Shown one piece after another: positions 1-5,969 of a stretch of DNA of 13,806 nt. A program made the translations under genes and the position numbers. Source of the DNA: Lactobacillus amylolyticus DSM 11664 (GTDB lineage Bacteria > Bacillota > Bacilli > Lactobacillales > Lactobacillaceae). The notes below the pieces were generated by a model, which worked only from the letters and a program-made list of their open reading frames with translations, ran no database searches and had not been told where the DNA came from. Position 1 is the first letter of the stretch. Every line of letters starts with the position of its first letter. Location: the NCBI RefSeq assembly GCF_000178475.1, contig NZ_ADNY01000027.1, forward strand, positions 1 through 13,806. Reading direction: 5' to 3'.

Positions 1-7
1 ATTTGTC

Positions 8-1603
8 TTACTTGAGACTATTGCTTTCAAGCAATTCAGCACGTTGAGCCAAGTTAGCGTATAACTTGTTGTCGCTGACTGAGATGCCTTCAATTTCACG
101 TCCAGTAGTAAATGTGTATGACTTCTTGATAGTACCATCAGTGCCTAAACGAACGATCAAATCGTTAAAAGCAATGTAGAAGTTATTGTTAGTAGAATCA
201 TAAGTAAAGCCTTGAACTGGTTCGTTATTGCCTACAAAAGTGCTACTGGTTGCACCAACAATAGTTGGGTTCCAGTTATCACCGGTACGGTCAAATCTCC
301 AGTATTCATAACGATCTTTAGTTGGATCGTAGTAAAGGCCATACATCAAGTAATCATTAACGATAACGGCATTCTTGAAGTAGCGTGGTGATGCGCTGCT
401 GCCATTCCAGCATTTAATGGTCCAGATCTTGTGGATAGTTAAATCAGTCTTGTTAAGTTGAATGATTTCTTCAGAAGCAGCGGAGCCAACTTTAGTATTG
501 TCATTAGCCAATAAGTAAACATACTTAGAACTTGAACCCATTGATTGACCGTGGCCAATTGGAACATATGGACTTACCTTAATGTTCTTAACGTAAGTAT
601 TAAATTTGCTTTGTGACATGGTTAATAAATATTGTGGGTTGTATGGATTTACAAGTTTGTTCAAGTTGTAGCCAACGACGTGACCAGAAGTCAAGTTGAT
701 GTGACTTAATAAACTAGTGTATGCCCAGCCATCTGAAACAGTAACCCCTTCTGGAATATGACCTACACGGTTGATATTACCATCACGAGTAGTATCAGTC
801 TTAACGCTTAAGAAGACGGGTTGATATAATCTAGTAGTTAAAGTCATATCATCACTGGTCAAGCTGTGGGTCTTAGTTTCTGCGGTGAAATCTGTTGGAC
901 TTAAGTAGTTCAAAGATGCACCATAGTGGCTAACCCAACTGGGTAACTTGTTGGTACCTGTCTTAGCTGTAACCTTATCAGCATCAGCAATACCTTCAGA
1001 AGTAGTCTTTCTAACTGTTACAGTTGAAGTTGCTGAACCTGATCCATAAGAATATGTAACTTTGGTAGTACCAGCAGTACCACAATCAATGGTATCTTTT
1101 GAAACTGTTACTTCAGTATTGTCAACAACAGTACCAGTGCTATCGGTTGCATAGCTAATTGCGTCTCTAGTATTGAAACTATAATTTGGATTGTTTACCA
1201 AAGAAACTGTCTTAGGAACAGAAATCTTGTTTCGAGCAAAGTAACGTTGGTTTACCCAACCTACACGACGACCATCGACATAAATCAACCAATAAGTATA
1301 CTTGCTGGTTTTAATGCTTTGGTTTGATTGAATGTGGTTATAACGGAAATTAATTGCGTCTGCCACTTTGGTAGAAACCTTACCGTTACGAACATTTTTC
1401 CACACCGTGTAGTTTTTGCTACCGGCGACCTTGGTCATTAATTGATAACTAGTTACTGTTTGAGCGGCCTTTTTCGTTGTATCTGTTTTTTTGCTAATAG
1501 TGGCTTCATCAGTAGAAGCAGCATTTACACCATTGGCAAAACCAAATAAGCCAACACCAAACAACGCAACTGAACCTACGGCTAAAAATTTCTTATAGTT
1601 CAA
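8..1603 (-). CDS. Secreted surface protein with signal peptide, GW/SH3-like and Ig-like regions
   Basis: The chosen start is TTG at 1603, giving 531 residues. It has a GGAGG ribosome binding site 7 bases upstream (1611-1615) and immediately yields a typical signal peptide: NYKK, a hydrophobic core rich in G, V, L and F, then GVNA/AST with cleavage near residue 28. The reading frame stays open to an ATG at 1795, but that extension runs over the clpP start and promoter and is not credible. After a Ser/Thr/Lys-rich linker, residues about 54-126 look like a GW/SH3-like cell-wall-binding module (YTVWKN ... YWLIYVDGRRVGWV). Residues about 141-198 resemble a bacterial Ig-like domain. Residues about 216-531 are Tyr/Asn/Ser-rich with repeated strand-forming segments, possibly propeller-like. 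There is no LPXTG motif and no C-terminal membrane anchor, so wall attachment would have to be non-covalent. Cysteines occur at residues 174 and 398. The role is unknown; adhesion or wall association is inference. The stop codon lies at the window edge, so its terminator cannot be seen. Confidence 0.85.
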   Translation of the reverse strand: MNYKKFLAVGSVALFGVGLFGFANGVNAASTDEATISKKTDTTKKAAQTVTSYQLMTKVAGSKNYTVWKNVRNGKVSTKVADAINFRYNHIQSNQSIKTSKYTYWLIYVDGRRVGWVNQRYFARNKISVPKTVSLVNNPNYSFNTRDAISYATDSTGTVVDNTEVTVSKDTIDCGTAGTTKVTYSYGSGSATSTVTVRKTTSEGIADADKVTAKTGTNKLPSWVSHYGASLNYLSPTDFTAETKTHSLTSDDMTLTTRLYQPVFLSVKTDTTRDGNINRVGHIPEGVTVSDGWAYTSLLSHINLTSGHVVGYNLNKLVNPYNPQYLLTMSQSKFNTYVKNIKVSPYVPIGHGQSMGSSSKYVYLLANDNTKVGSAASEEIIQLNKTDLTIHKIWTIKCWNGSSASPRYFKNAVIVNDYLMYGLYYDPTKDRYEYWRFDRTGDNWNPTIVGATSSTFVGNNEPVQGFTYDSTNNNFYIAFNDLIVRLGTDGTIKKSYTFTTGREIEGISVSDNKLYANLAQRAELLESNSLK

Positions 1604-1645
1604 ATTGTTTCCTCCATTACCTAAATACCCAGATAATGCTATTGT

Positions 1646-1675
1646 AATATAAAAGTGCTGAAATAAAAAATACAA
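1646..1675 (-). promoter_or_regulatory. Candidate promoter of the secreted protein gene
   Basis: On the minus strand TTGTAT (1670-1675) is followed after 18 bases by TATATT (1646-1651), which would start transcription near 1639 and leave a leader of about 36 bases before the TTG codon. Both hexamers deviate from consensus and the region is AT-rich, so this is a weak call. TACAAT overlapping the same stretch is an alternative -10. Confidence 0.3.
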
Positions 1676-1691
1676 AATCAATACACTTTGT

Positions 1692-1720
1692 TTGACAGTC
1701 ATGTGCGTAAGTGATTTAAT
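1692..1720 (+). promoter_or_regulatory. clpP promoter (SigA type, extended -10)
   Basis: A perfect TTGACA (1692-1697) is followed after exactly 17 bases by TTTAAT (1715-1720), with a TGA extended -10 element directly before it (1712-1714). Transcription should start near 1727, inside the CIRCE operator, leaving a leader of about 42 bases before the clpP ATG. Confidence 0.8.
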
Positions 1721-1746
1721 TAGCACTGTACTTGAAAGAGTGCTAA
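1720..1746 (+). promoter_or_regulatory. CIRCE operator (HrcA binding site) of clpP
   Basis: The left arm TTAGCACTG (1720-1728) and right arm GAGTGCTAA (1738-1746) are separated by exactly 9 bases. The known CIRCE consensus is TTAGCACTC-N9-GAGTGCTAA, so only the last base of the left arm differs. The element begins at the last base of the -10 hexamer and covers the predicted transcription start, an ideal place for repression by HrcA. No paired CtsR heptads are visible, which suggests clpP here is under HrcA control and not the CtsR control seen in Bacillus subtilis. That the protein binds is inferred. Confidence 0.88.
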
Positions 1747-1768
1747 TGATTTTTGAGGAGGCAAATAT

Positions 1769-2356
1769 ATGCTTGTACCTACAGTTATTGAACAAACTGC
1801 GCGTGGTGAACGTGCTTATGACATTTACTCACGCCTATTAAAAGACAGAATTATTATGCTTCATGGCGAAATCAATGACCAAATGGCCAATTCAATTATC
1901 GCCCAATTATTATTTCTTGACGCACAAGACAATACAAAAGATATTTCACTTTACATCAATTCTCCAGGTGGTGTTATCACTTCTGGTCTTGCAATTATGG
2001 ATACAATGAACTTTATTAAGTCAGATGTTTCAACAATTGCAATTGGGCTGGCTGCTTCAATGGCTTCAATCCTTTTGACCAGCGGTACTAAAGGCAAGCG
2101 TTTTGCTTTACCTAACTCTACTGTTTTGATTCACCAACCATTGGGTGGTGCTCAAGGTCAACAGACTGATATTCAAATCGCAGCTAATGAAATTTTGAAG
2201 AGCCGTAAGAAGATCAACAAAATTTTGCACGAAACTACTGGTCAACCTTTGGACAAGATTCAAAAGGATACCGAACGTGACAACTACTTAACTGCTGAAG
2301 AAGCTAAGGAATATGGCTTGATCGATGAGATTATGGTCAACAAGAAGAAGAAGTAA
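1769..2356 (+). CDS. clpP: ATP-dependent Clp protease proteolytic subunit ClpP
   Basis: ClpP is the cytoplasmic serine peptidase that stacks as two heptamers and degrades substrates unfolded by ClpX, ClpC or ClpE. The 195-residue length is normal. The catalytic triad is visible as Ser97 (in GLAASMAS), His122 (in VLIHQPLGG) and Asp171 (in ERDNYL). The oxyanion/substrate-strand motif SPGG is at residues 65-68. The N-terminus [10 protein letters not shown] matches the start of mature ClpP in Firmicutes, and GAGGAGG (1755-1761) sits 7 bases before the ATG. It ends with a lysine-rich tail. The gene is monocistronic: its own promoter with a CIRCE operator lies upstream and a terminator follows directly, so heat-shock or protein-damage induction through HrcA is expected. 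Identity is very secure. Confidence 0.98.
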   Translation: MLVPTVIEQTARGERAYDIYSRLLKDRIIMLHGEINDQMANSIIAQLLFLDAQDNTKDISLYINSPGGVITSGLAIMDTMNFIKSDVSTIAIGLAASMASILLTSGTKGKRFALPNSTVLIHQPLGGAQGQQTDIQIAANEILKSRKKINKILHETTGQPLDKIQKDTERDNYLTAEEAKEYGLIDEIMVNKKKK

Positions 2357-2375
2357 TAGTTCTGCTAGTTAAAGC

Positions 2376-2410
2376 AAAAGACGAAGGAAAAATTTCTTTC
2401 GTCTTTTTTT
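2376..2410 (+). terminator. Rho-independent terminator of clpP, probably bidirectional with whiA
   Basis: A stem with core GACGAA (2380-2385) pairing with TTCGTC (2398-2403) is extended inward through a G-U pair to a small AT loop and outward by AAAA/TTTT, and is followed by a run of seven T (2404-2410). The convergent whiA stop (2409-2411) abuts it. On the minus strand the hairpin is followed by TTTTGCTTT, so it probably also ends the rapZ-yvcK-whiA transcript. Confidence 0.85.
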
Positions 2411-3344
2411 AGTCTCTTAAATTATCAGCAATTTCATGCAAACGTTTAAAGCGATGGTTAACGCCTGATTTTGAAATTGGGCCATCCGGTACTTGTTCAG
2501 CTACCTCTTTTAAGGAAAGTTCTGGATGTGTCAAACGGAATCTAGCCAAATTCTGCAACTTTTCAGGAAGACTATTAATGCCCTTTTTCTCATCGATCAG
2601 TTGAATATCTTCTACCTGCTTTGCAGCTGCTGTTGCTGTTTTTTTCAAATTAGCGGTATCGCAATTTACCAATCGATTAACTGAATTGCGCATATCACGC
2701 ATAATTCTCAAATCTTCAAAAGACAGCATTGCATTCAATGCCCCAACAATATGCAAAAAGTCTCCGATCTTTTCAGCTTCCTTTAAATAAACAATGTAGC
2801 CACTGCGCCGCTTGGTTGTCTTTGCATTTAAGTAAAAATACTTATTCATCAGCTTAGCCAGATCTTCGTTATGGTCTTCATAAGTAGAATAAATTTCCAA
2901 ATGATAGCGACTGGTTTCCGGATTGTTTACGCTGCCACCGGCCAAAAAGGCACCTCGCAAATAAGACATTGCTCCTTCGTGGGAATTCATAATTCGTTCG
3001 GGTACACGGGTAATCAAGCCCTTTTCTGGATCCCAAATCTGCAATGCTTCCAAAATATCGTTTACTTTTTGCTGCAGCCGAACCAGATATTGATTATTCT
3101 TCTTTAATTTCATCTTACGGGAAACGATCAATAGCGGCTCAACACCAAAAGCAACTTTAATTAAAGTAAAAACTCTTCTAGCAATGGCTGGATTTTCAGT
3201 TGTAATATCTAGACTAAATTGGTGATCGTGAAGATTTAAAACCCCGTTCATTCGCAAAAAAGCAGCTAACTCGGCTTTAGCGTGTTCCGGATGCACCTCC
3301 AAAGAAGTTAGCTCTTTTTTCACATCGCTAGCATAACTAGCCAT
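2409..3344 (-). CDS. whiA: WhiA-family DNA-binding regulator (sporulation-regulator homologue)
   Basis: WhiA is conserved across Gram-positive bacteria. It controls sporulation and division genes in Streptomyces and is linked to division and chromosome segregation in Bacillus. I chose ATG at 3344 (311 residues) because the family begins [12 protein letters not shown]; an ATG 9 bases upstream (3353) would add only MKI. The N-terminal part (about 1-200) is the degenerate LAGLIDADG homing-endonuclease-like fold, with [12 protein letters not shown] near residues 128-139 lacking the acidic catalytic residues. The C-terminal helix-turn-helix (about 274-308, [10 protein letters not shown] ... [10 protein letters not shown]) binds DNA. 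GGATGA (3350-3355) may serve as a weak ribosome binding site. The start overlaps the yvcK stop by 8 bases, suggesting translational coupling. It is last in the rapZ-yvcK-whiA cluster. Direct targets in lactobacilli are not evident from the sequence. Confidence 0.96.
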   Translation of the reverse strand: MASYASDVKKELTSLEVHPEHAKAELAAFLRMNGVLNLHDHQFSLDITTENPAIARRVFTLIKVAFGVEPLLIVSRKMKLKKNNQYLVRLQQKVNDILEALQIWDPEKGLITRVPERIMNSHEGAMSYLRGAFLAGGSVNNPETSRYHLEIYSTYEDHNEDLAKLMNKYFYLNAKTTKRRSGYIVYLKEAEKIGDFLHIVGALNAMLSFEDLRIMRDMRNSVNRLVNCDTANLKKTATAAAKQVEDIQLIDEKKGINSLPEKLQNLARFRLTHPELSLKEVAEQVPDGPISKSGVNHRFKRLHEIADNLRD

Positions 3345-4380
3345 TATCTTCATCCATACGCTTTCTTGACATCGCTTCGAAAGCTAAATTGATAATTTCT
3401 TTACCAACCTTATGTCCGTCATGGAAGACCAACCCATGGCGCTGATCAATAAAGTCGTCCGTAATTACTCGGCATTCTTGTTCTCTTAAACCTTTAAAAT
3501 CATTTCTTACAGGTTCAAGGTATTCATCATAATCTTCTGGGTGGAATTTGCTCATATCGATTTTAGCGCCATTAACCAATGCCGTATTGATATAATGTCC
3601 GCCCAAATGCTCATTAATAACCCGTACGTGGTCGGCATCACTAAAGTGATCAGTTTCACCACGCTGAGTCATAATGTTGCAAATATAAATTACTTCAGCT
3701 CTGGTTTCGCGAACTGCTTGACCTAAGTTTGAAATCATCAAGTTAGGCAAAATCGAAGTAAATAAGCTTCCTGGGCCAAGTACAACGGCATCAGCCTGCA
3801 TAATAGCTGCTAAAACAGGTAGCACCGCCGTTGGCTGTTCATCATCATCGGTGTCAGTTACCCAAACTCTTTTGATTCTTTTATCTTTTGAAGTAATTTC
3901 CGTTTCACCAGATTCTTTAGTCCCGTCAACAAATTCCGCATTTAAAGTCAACGGTTCATTCGAAGCCGGGAAAACGTGCCCATCGACATGCATCATCTTT
4001 GATAAACTTTGAACAGCATCGAAGATATTTCCATACATTTCATTCAAAGCAGCAATAATCAAATTACCGATAGCATGACCTGAGAAGAATGAATCCGATG
4101 AATCAAATCGATACTGGAAAACATCCTTTTCTTCTTGAGAAATATCACTTAAAGAAACCAAAACGTTTCTAATATCACCAGGTGGAACAACGTTAATAAA
4201 GTTGCGGATCGTACCTGAAGAGCCACCATCATCTGATACAGTGACAATCGCGGTGATTTCAGCATTTTGATCTTTTAGAGCATTGAGAATAACTGGCAAG
4301 CCTGTACCACCGCCAATAACTACAACACGTGGCCGTCTGCCTTTAATAACTCTAATGATTCTGTTTTCTGCATATGACAC
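3337..4380 (-). CDS. yvcK: YvcK/CofD-like protein (gluconeogenesis factor family)
   Basis: This protein is related to CofD 2-phospho-L-lactate transferases. In Bacillus, YvcK is needed for growth on gluconeogenic carbon and for normal cell-wall synthesis, and it binds UDP-GlcNAc. Seen here: the nucleotide-binding loop GGGTG (residues 23-27), DDGGSSG (50-56), PPGDIRN (66-72), GHAIGNL (101-107), [12 protein letters not shown] (202-213) and [10 protein letters not shown] (234-243). The 347-residue length includes about 15 extra N-terminal residues compared with Bacillus YvcK. The start is GTG at 4380, with AGGTGG (4386-4391) 5 bases upstream. That ribosome binding site physically overlaps the rapZ stop codon (4390-4392), so the two genes are probably translationally coupled. 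The stop overlaps the whiA start. Identity is secure; the physiological role is inferred from other Firmicutes. Confidence 0.96.
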   Translation of the reverse strand: MSYAENRIIRVIKGRRPRVVVIGGGTGLPVILNALKDQNAEITAIVTVSDDGGSSGTIRNFINVVPPGDIRNVLVSLSDISQEEKDVFQYRFDSSDSFFSGHAIGNLIIAALNEMYGNIFDAVQSLSKMMHVDGHVFPASNEPLTLNAEFVDGTKESGETEITSKDKRIKRVWVTDTDDDEQPTAVLPVLAAIMQADAVVLGPGSLFTSILPNLMISNLGQAVRETRAEVIYICNIMTQRGETDHFSDADHVRVINEHLGGHYINTALVNGAKIDMSKFHPEDYDEYLEPVRNDFKGLREQECRVITDDFIDQRHGLVFHDGHKVGKEIINLAFEAMSRKRMDEDNG

Positions 4381-4389
4381 TTATGCCAC

Positions 4390-5265
4390 CTACTTTCTTA
4401 GATAACGACTTACTTCACGGTGAGTAATATCAACAGGATACTTTTTAGCTAAATCGCGGGCCAATTGTTGAGCAATCGAAACGCTGCGGTGCTGGCCACC
4501 AGTACAGCCGATTGCAATTGTCAGCTTTTCCTTGCCTTCTTTAATATAGCCCGGAATCGCAGTATTCAGCAAATCAAGCAGCTTTTTATAAAAGGCCTGT
4601 GTTTCTTCCTTATTCATGACGTAATCAAATACGCGCTTATCAAGACCCGTAAATGGTCTTAATTCAGGAATATAGAATGGATTTGGCAAGAACCTGACAT
4701 CCATCACAATATCAGCATCAATCGGCATCCCATATTTGAAACCAAATGACATAACTTCAATAGAGAATGGCTGACGTTTGCGATCGCTAAATTCACTCAA
4801 AAGCTTCTGTTTTAATTCTTTAGTAGAAATTTTGGACGTATCAATAATGTAATTTGATCTATTCTTGATTGGCGTCAAAATTCGTCTTTCTTCTTGAATT
4901 CCATCAAGAAGGCGGCCATTGGTGGCTAAAGGTGGAAGCCGTCTTGTTTCTTTATATCTTGCTACCAGAGTATCATCGGAGCAATCTAGAAAGACAATCG
5001 TTGCTTGCACATTGCCGTTATCTTCCAGGGAATTGACTTCATTAAGCAAATCATTGTAAAAATCCTTAACACGCAGGTCGATTACAACAGCAACTTTTTT
5101 GAAATCATTGGAATTGATAATCAAATCCCAAAAACTGCCCAGCAAAGTCGGTGGCAAATTATCGACGACAAAATATCCCATATCTTCAAGGGCATGGGCA
5201 GCAACCGTTTTTCCGGCCCCACTCATCCCGGTCACAATTAATAATTGTTTTTTCTCATCAGCCAT
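4390..5265 (-). CDS. rapZ: RapZ/YvcJ nucleotide-binding protein
   Basis: This is a P-loop protein of the RapZ (E. coli) / YvcJ (Bacillus) family. YvcJ hydrolyses ATP and GTP; E. coli RapZ controls amino-sugar synthesis through small RNAs, which is not assumed to apply here. The Walker A loop GMSGAGKT is at residues 13-20, and the family signature GCTGGQHRSV is at 253-262 in the C-terminal domain. I chose ATG at 5265 (291 residues) because AGGAGAG lies 6 bases upstream and the protein then starts MADEKKQLLIVTGMSG like its homologues. The frame extends to an ATG at 5331, but that lies upstream of the predicted promoter and adds a poorly conserved basic segment. It is the first gene of the rapZ-yvcK-whiA operon and ends inside the yvcK ribosome binding site. 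Confidence 0.96.
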   Translation of the reverse strand: MADEKKQLLIVTGMSGAGKTVAAHALEDMGYFVVDNLPPTLLGSFWDLIINSNDFKKVAVVIDLRVKDFYNDLLNEVNSLEDNGNVQATIVFLDCSDDTLVARYKETRRLPPLATNGRLLDGIQEERRILTPIKNRSNYIIDTSKISTKELKQKLLSEFSDRKRQPFSIEVMSFGFKYGMPIDADIVMDVRFLPNPFYIPELRPFTGLDKRVFDYVMNKEETQAFYKKLLDLLNTAIPGYIKEGKEKLTIAIGCTGGQHRSVSIAQQLARDLAKKYPVDITHREVSRYLRK

Positions 5266-5287
5266 AGTGCTCTCTCCTATCCAATTA

Positions 5288-5316
5288 ATTATAGCATGCC
5301 GGGTGTTTCTTTTAAA
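5288..5316 (-). promoter_or_regulatory. Promoter of the rapZ-yvcK-whiA operon
   Basis: On the minus strand a consensus TATAAT (5288-5293) is preceded by a TGC extended -10 element and, 17 bases further up, by TTTAAA (5311-5316) as a weak -35. Transcription would start near 5281, leaving a leader of only about 16 bases that carries AGGAGAG. The promoter lies immediately downstream of the preceding gene's terminator, supporting an independent transcript. Confidence 0.7.
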
Positions 5317-5323
5317 TCTTTTC

Positions 5324-5359
5324 AATAACAAAAAGAGCCTCTCGGCTCCTTTTGTTATT
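5324..5359 (-). terminator. Rho-independent terminator after the HdeD-like gene
   Basis: This is a long inverted repeat with 16-base arms and a 4-base loop. Read on the minus strand, the GC core GGAGCC - GAGA - GGCTCT is followed directly by TTTTTGTT, a classical intrinsic terminator, and the flanking A and T tracts extend the stem. It starts 8 bases after the HdeD-like stop codon. The plus-strand reading also ends in a T-rich tract, so it can work in both directions. Confidence 0.87.
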
Positions 5360-5367
5360 TCTTTAAA

Positions 5368-5907
5368 TTAACGGTGCATCCAAGCAGTTATAATTTCGTT
5401 AATACCGAATACCAAAAGCCAAAACGCAACCAACCAGATCAAGCTAAGAGCAGCTAAAACTGGATTCAAAATTAAGACAACAGCGATAATCAAACTTAAA
5501 ATGTTCATAATTAAGTTGAAAATGAAGTAGCCTGTTGAAAAGTCCTTCAAGTGCCATGAAAAACTGATTCCGACAATTGAATCAACGAAGAACCAAATAG
5601 CAAACAGGTAGGCAATTGTTAAGCCGCCGATATCGTATGAACATAAGAATAAAATACCCACGACGATATCAAGAATACCTGAGACTAAAGTTACCCAGCT
5701 GCGTGAGAAGAATTGACGGAAGCGTGAGTAGCTAGCAAGCCAAACAAGACCTTGTAAAATTGAAACAATCCCGAATACTAAAACAAAGGCATGCAAACCT
5801 TTTTCAGGGTTACGAATAAGCAAAAATGCAACTACGACCATCAAAATACCGGCAATAAATGCACCCCAGTCGAAGCCACGATTATTATCTCTAGAAAAAC
5901 TATCCAT
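5368..5907 (-). CDS. HdeD/DUF308-family membrane protein
   Basis: This 179-residue, strongly hydrophobic protein has six predicted membrane helices at about 14-32, 38-58, 70-88, 92-114, 128-148 and 150-172. Its short polar N-terminus (MDSFSRDNNRG) is probably cytoplasmic. The length, helix spacing and repeated pattern of helix pairs with a conserved NP after a helix (RNPEKG near 32-37, LNPVLA near 147-152) fit the HdeD/DUF308 family. E. coli HdeD is linked to acid resistance, but the molecular function is unknown for most members and none should be assumed here. AGGAGG (5915-5920) sits 7 bases before the ATG. It appears monocistronic: a terminator follows, and the short gap from uvrA contains a tandem repeat with two -10-like hexamers. 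Confidence 0.82.
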   Translation of the reverse strand: MDSFSRDNNRGFDWGAFIAGILMVVVAFLLIRNPEKGLHAFVLVFGIVSILQGLVWLASYSRFRQFFSRSWVTLVSGILDIVVGILFLCSYDIGGLTIAYLFAIWFFVDSIVGISFSWHLKDFSTGYFIFNLIMNILSLIIAVVLILNPVLAALSLIWLVAFWLLVFGINEIITAWMHR

Positions 5908-5926
5908 GTTTTATCCTCCTTGTTCT

Positions 5927-5946
5927 TCATTCTACATCATTCTACA
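5927..5946 (-). repeat. Perfect tandem 10-bp direct repeat upstream of the HdeD-like gene
   Basis: The unit TGTAGAATGA (minus-strand reading) occurs twice back to back, at 5937-5946 and 5927-5936, just upstream of the ribosome binding site. Each copy contains TAGAAT, a good -10 hexamer (5939-5944 and 5929-5934), so it may be a duplicated -10 element. Ten bases is also one helical turn, the spacing of paired sites for a dimeric regulator. No good -35 hexamer is visible at 16-18 bases for either copy. Confidence 0.55.
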
Positions 5947-5969
5947 CTAATTAGAAAATAATAAAATAA

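Noticed and set aside
1651..1663. Partial resemblance to a CIRCE half-site (AGTGCTGAA) on the surface-gene side
   Set aside because: There is no matching second arm at 9-base spacing, so this looks like chance.
1690..1699. Possible CtsR site (TTTGACA heptad)
   Set aside because: Only a single heptad is present and it coincides with the -35 hexamer TTGACA; the second heptad required by CtsR is missing.
1604..1795. N-terminal extension of the surface protein frame to an ATG at 1795
   Set aside because: It would cover the clpP start, promoter and CIRCE site and place about 64 residues before a perfect signal peptide. The TTG at 1603 with GGAGG at the right distance is the natural start.
2409..3344. 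WhiA as an active homing endonuclease
   Set aside because: The LAGLIDADG-like motif lacks the catalytic acids, and the protein has the fused helix-turn-helix typical of the WhiA regulator family.
5266..5331. Upstream start for RapZ at 5331 and a small plus-strand frame over this region
   Set aside because: The upstream start precedes the predicted TATAAT promoter and lacks a good ribosome binding site. The plus-strand frame (5099-5371) is an antisense shadow of rapZ.
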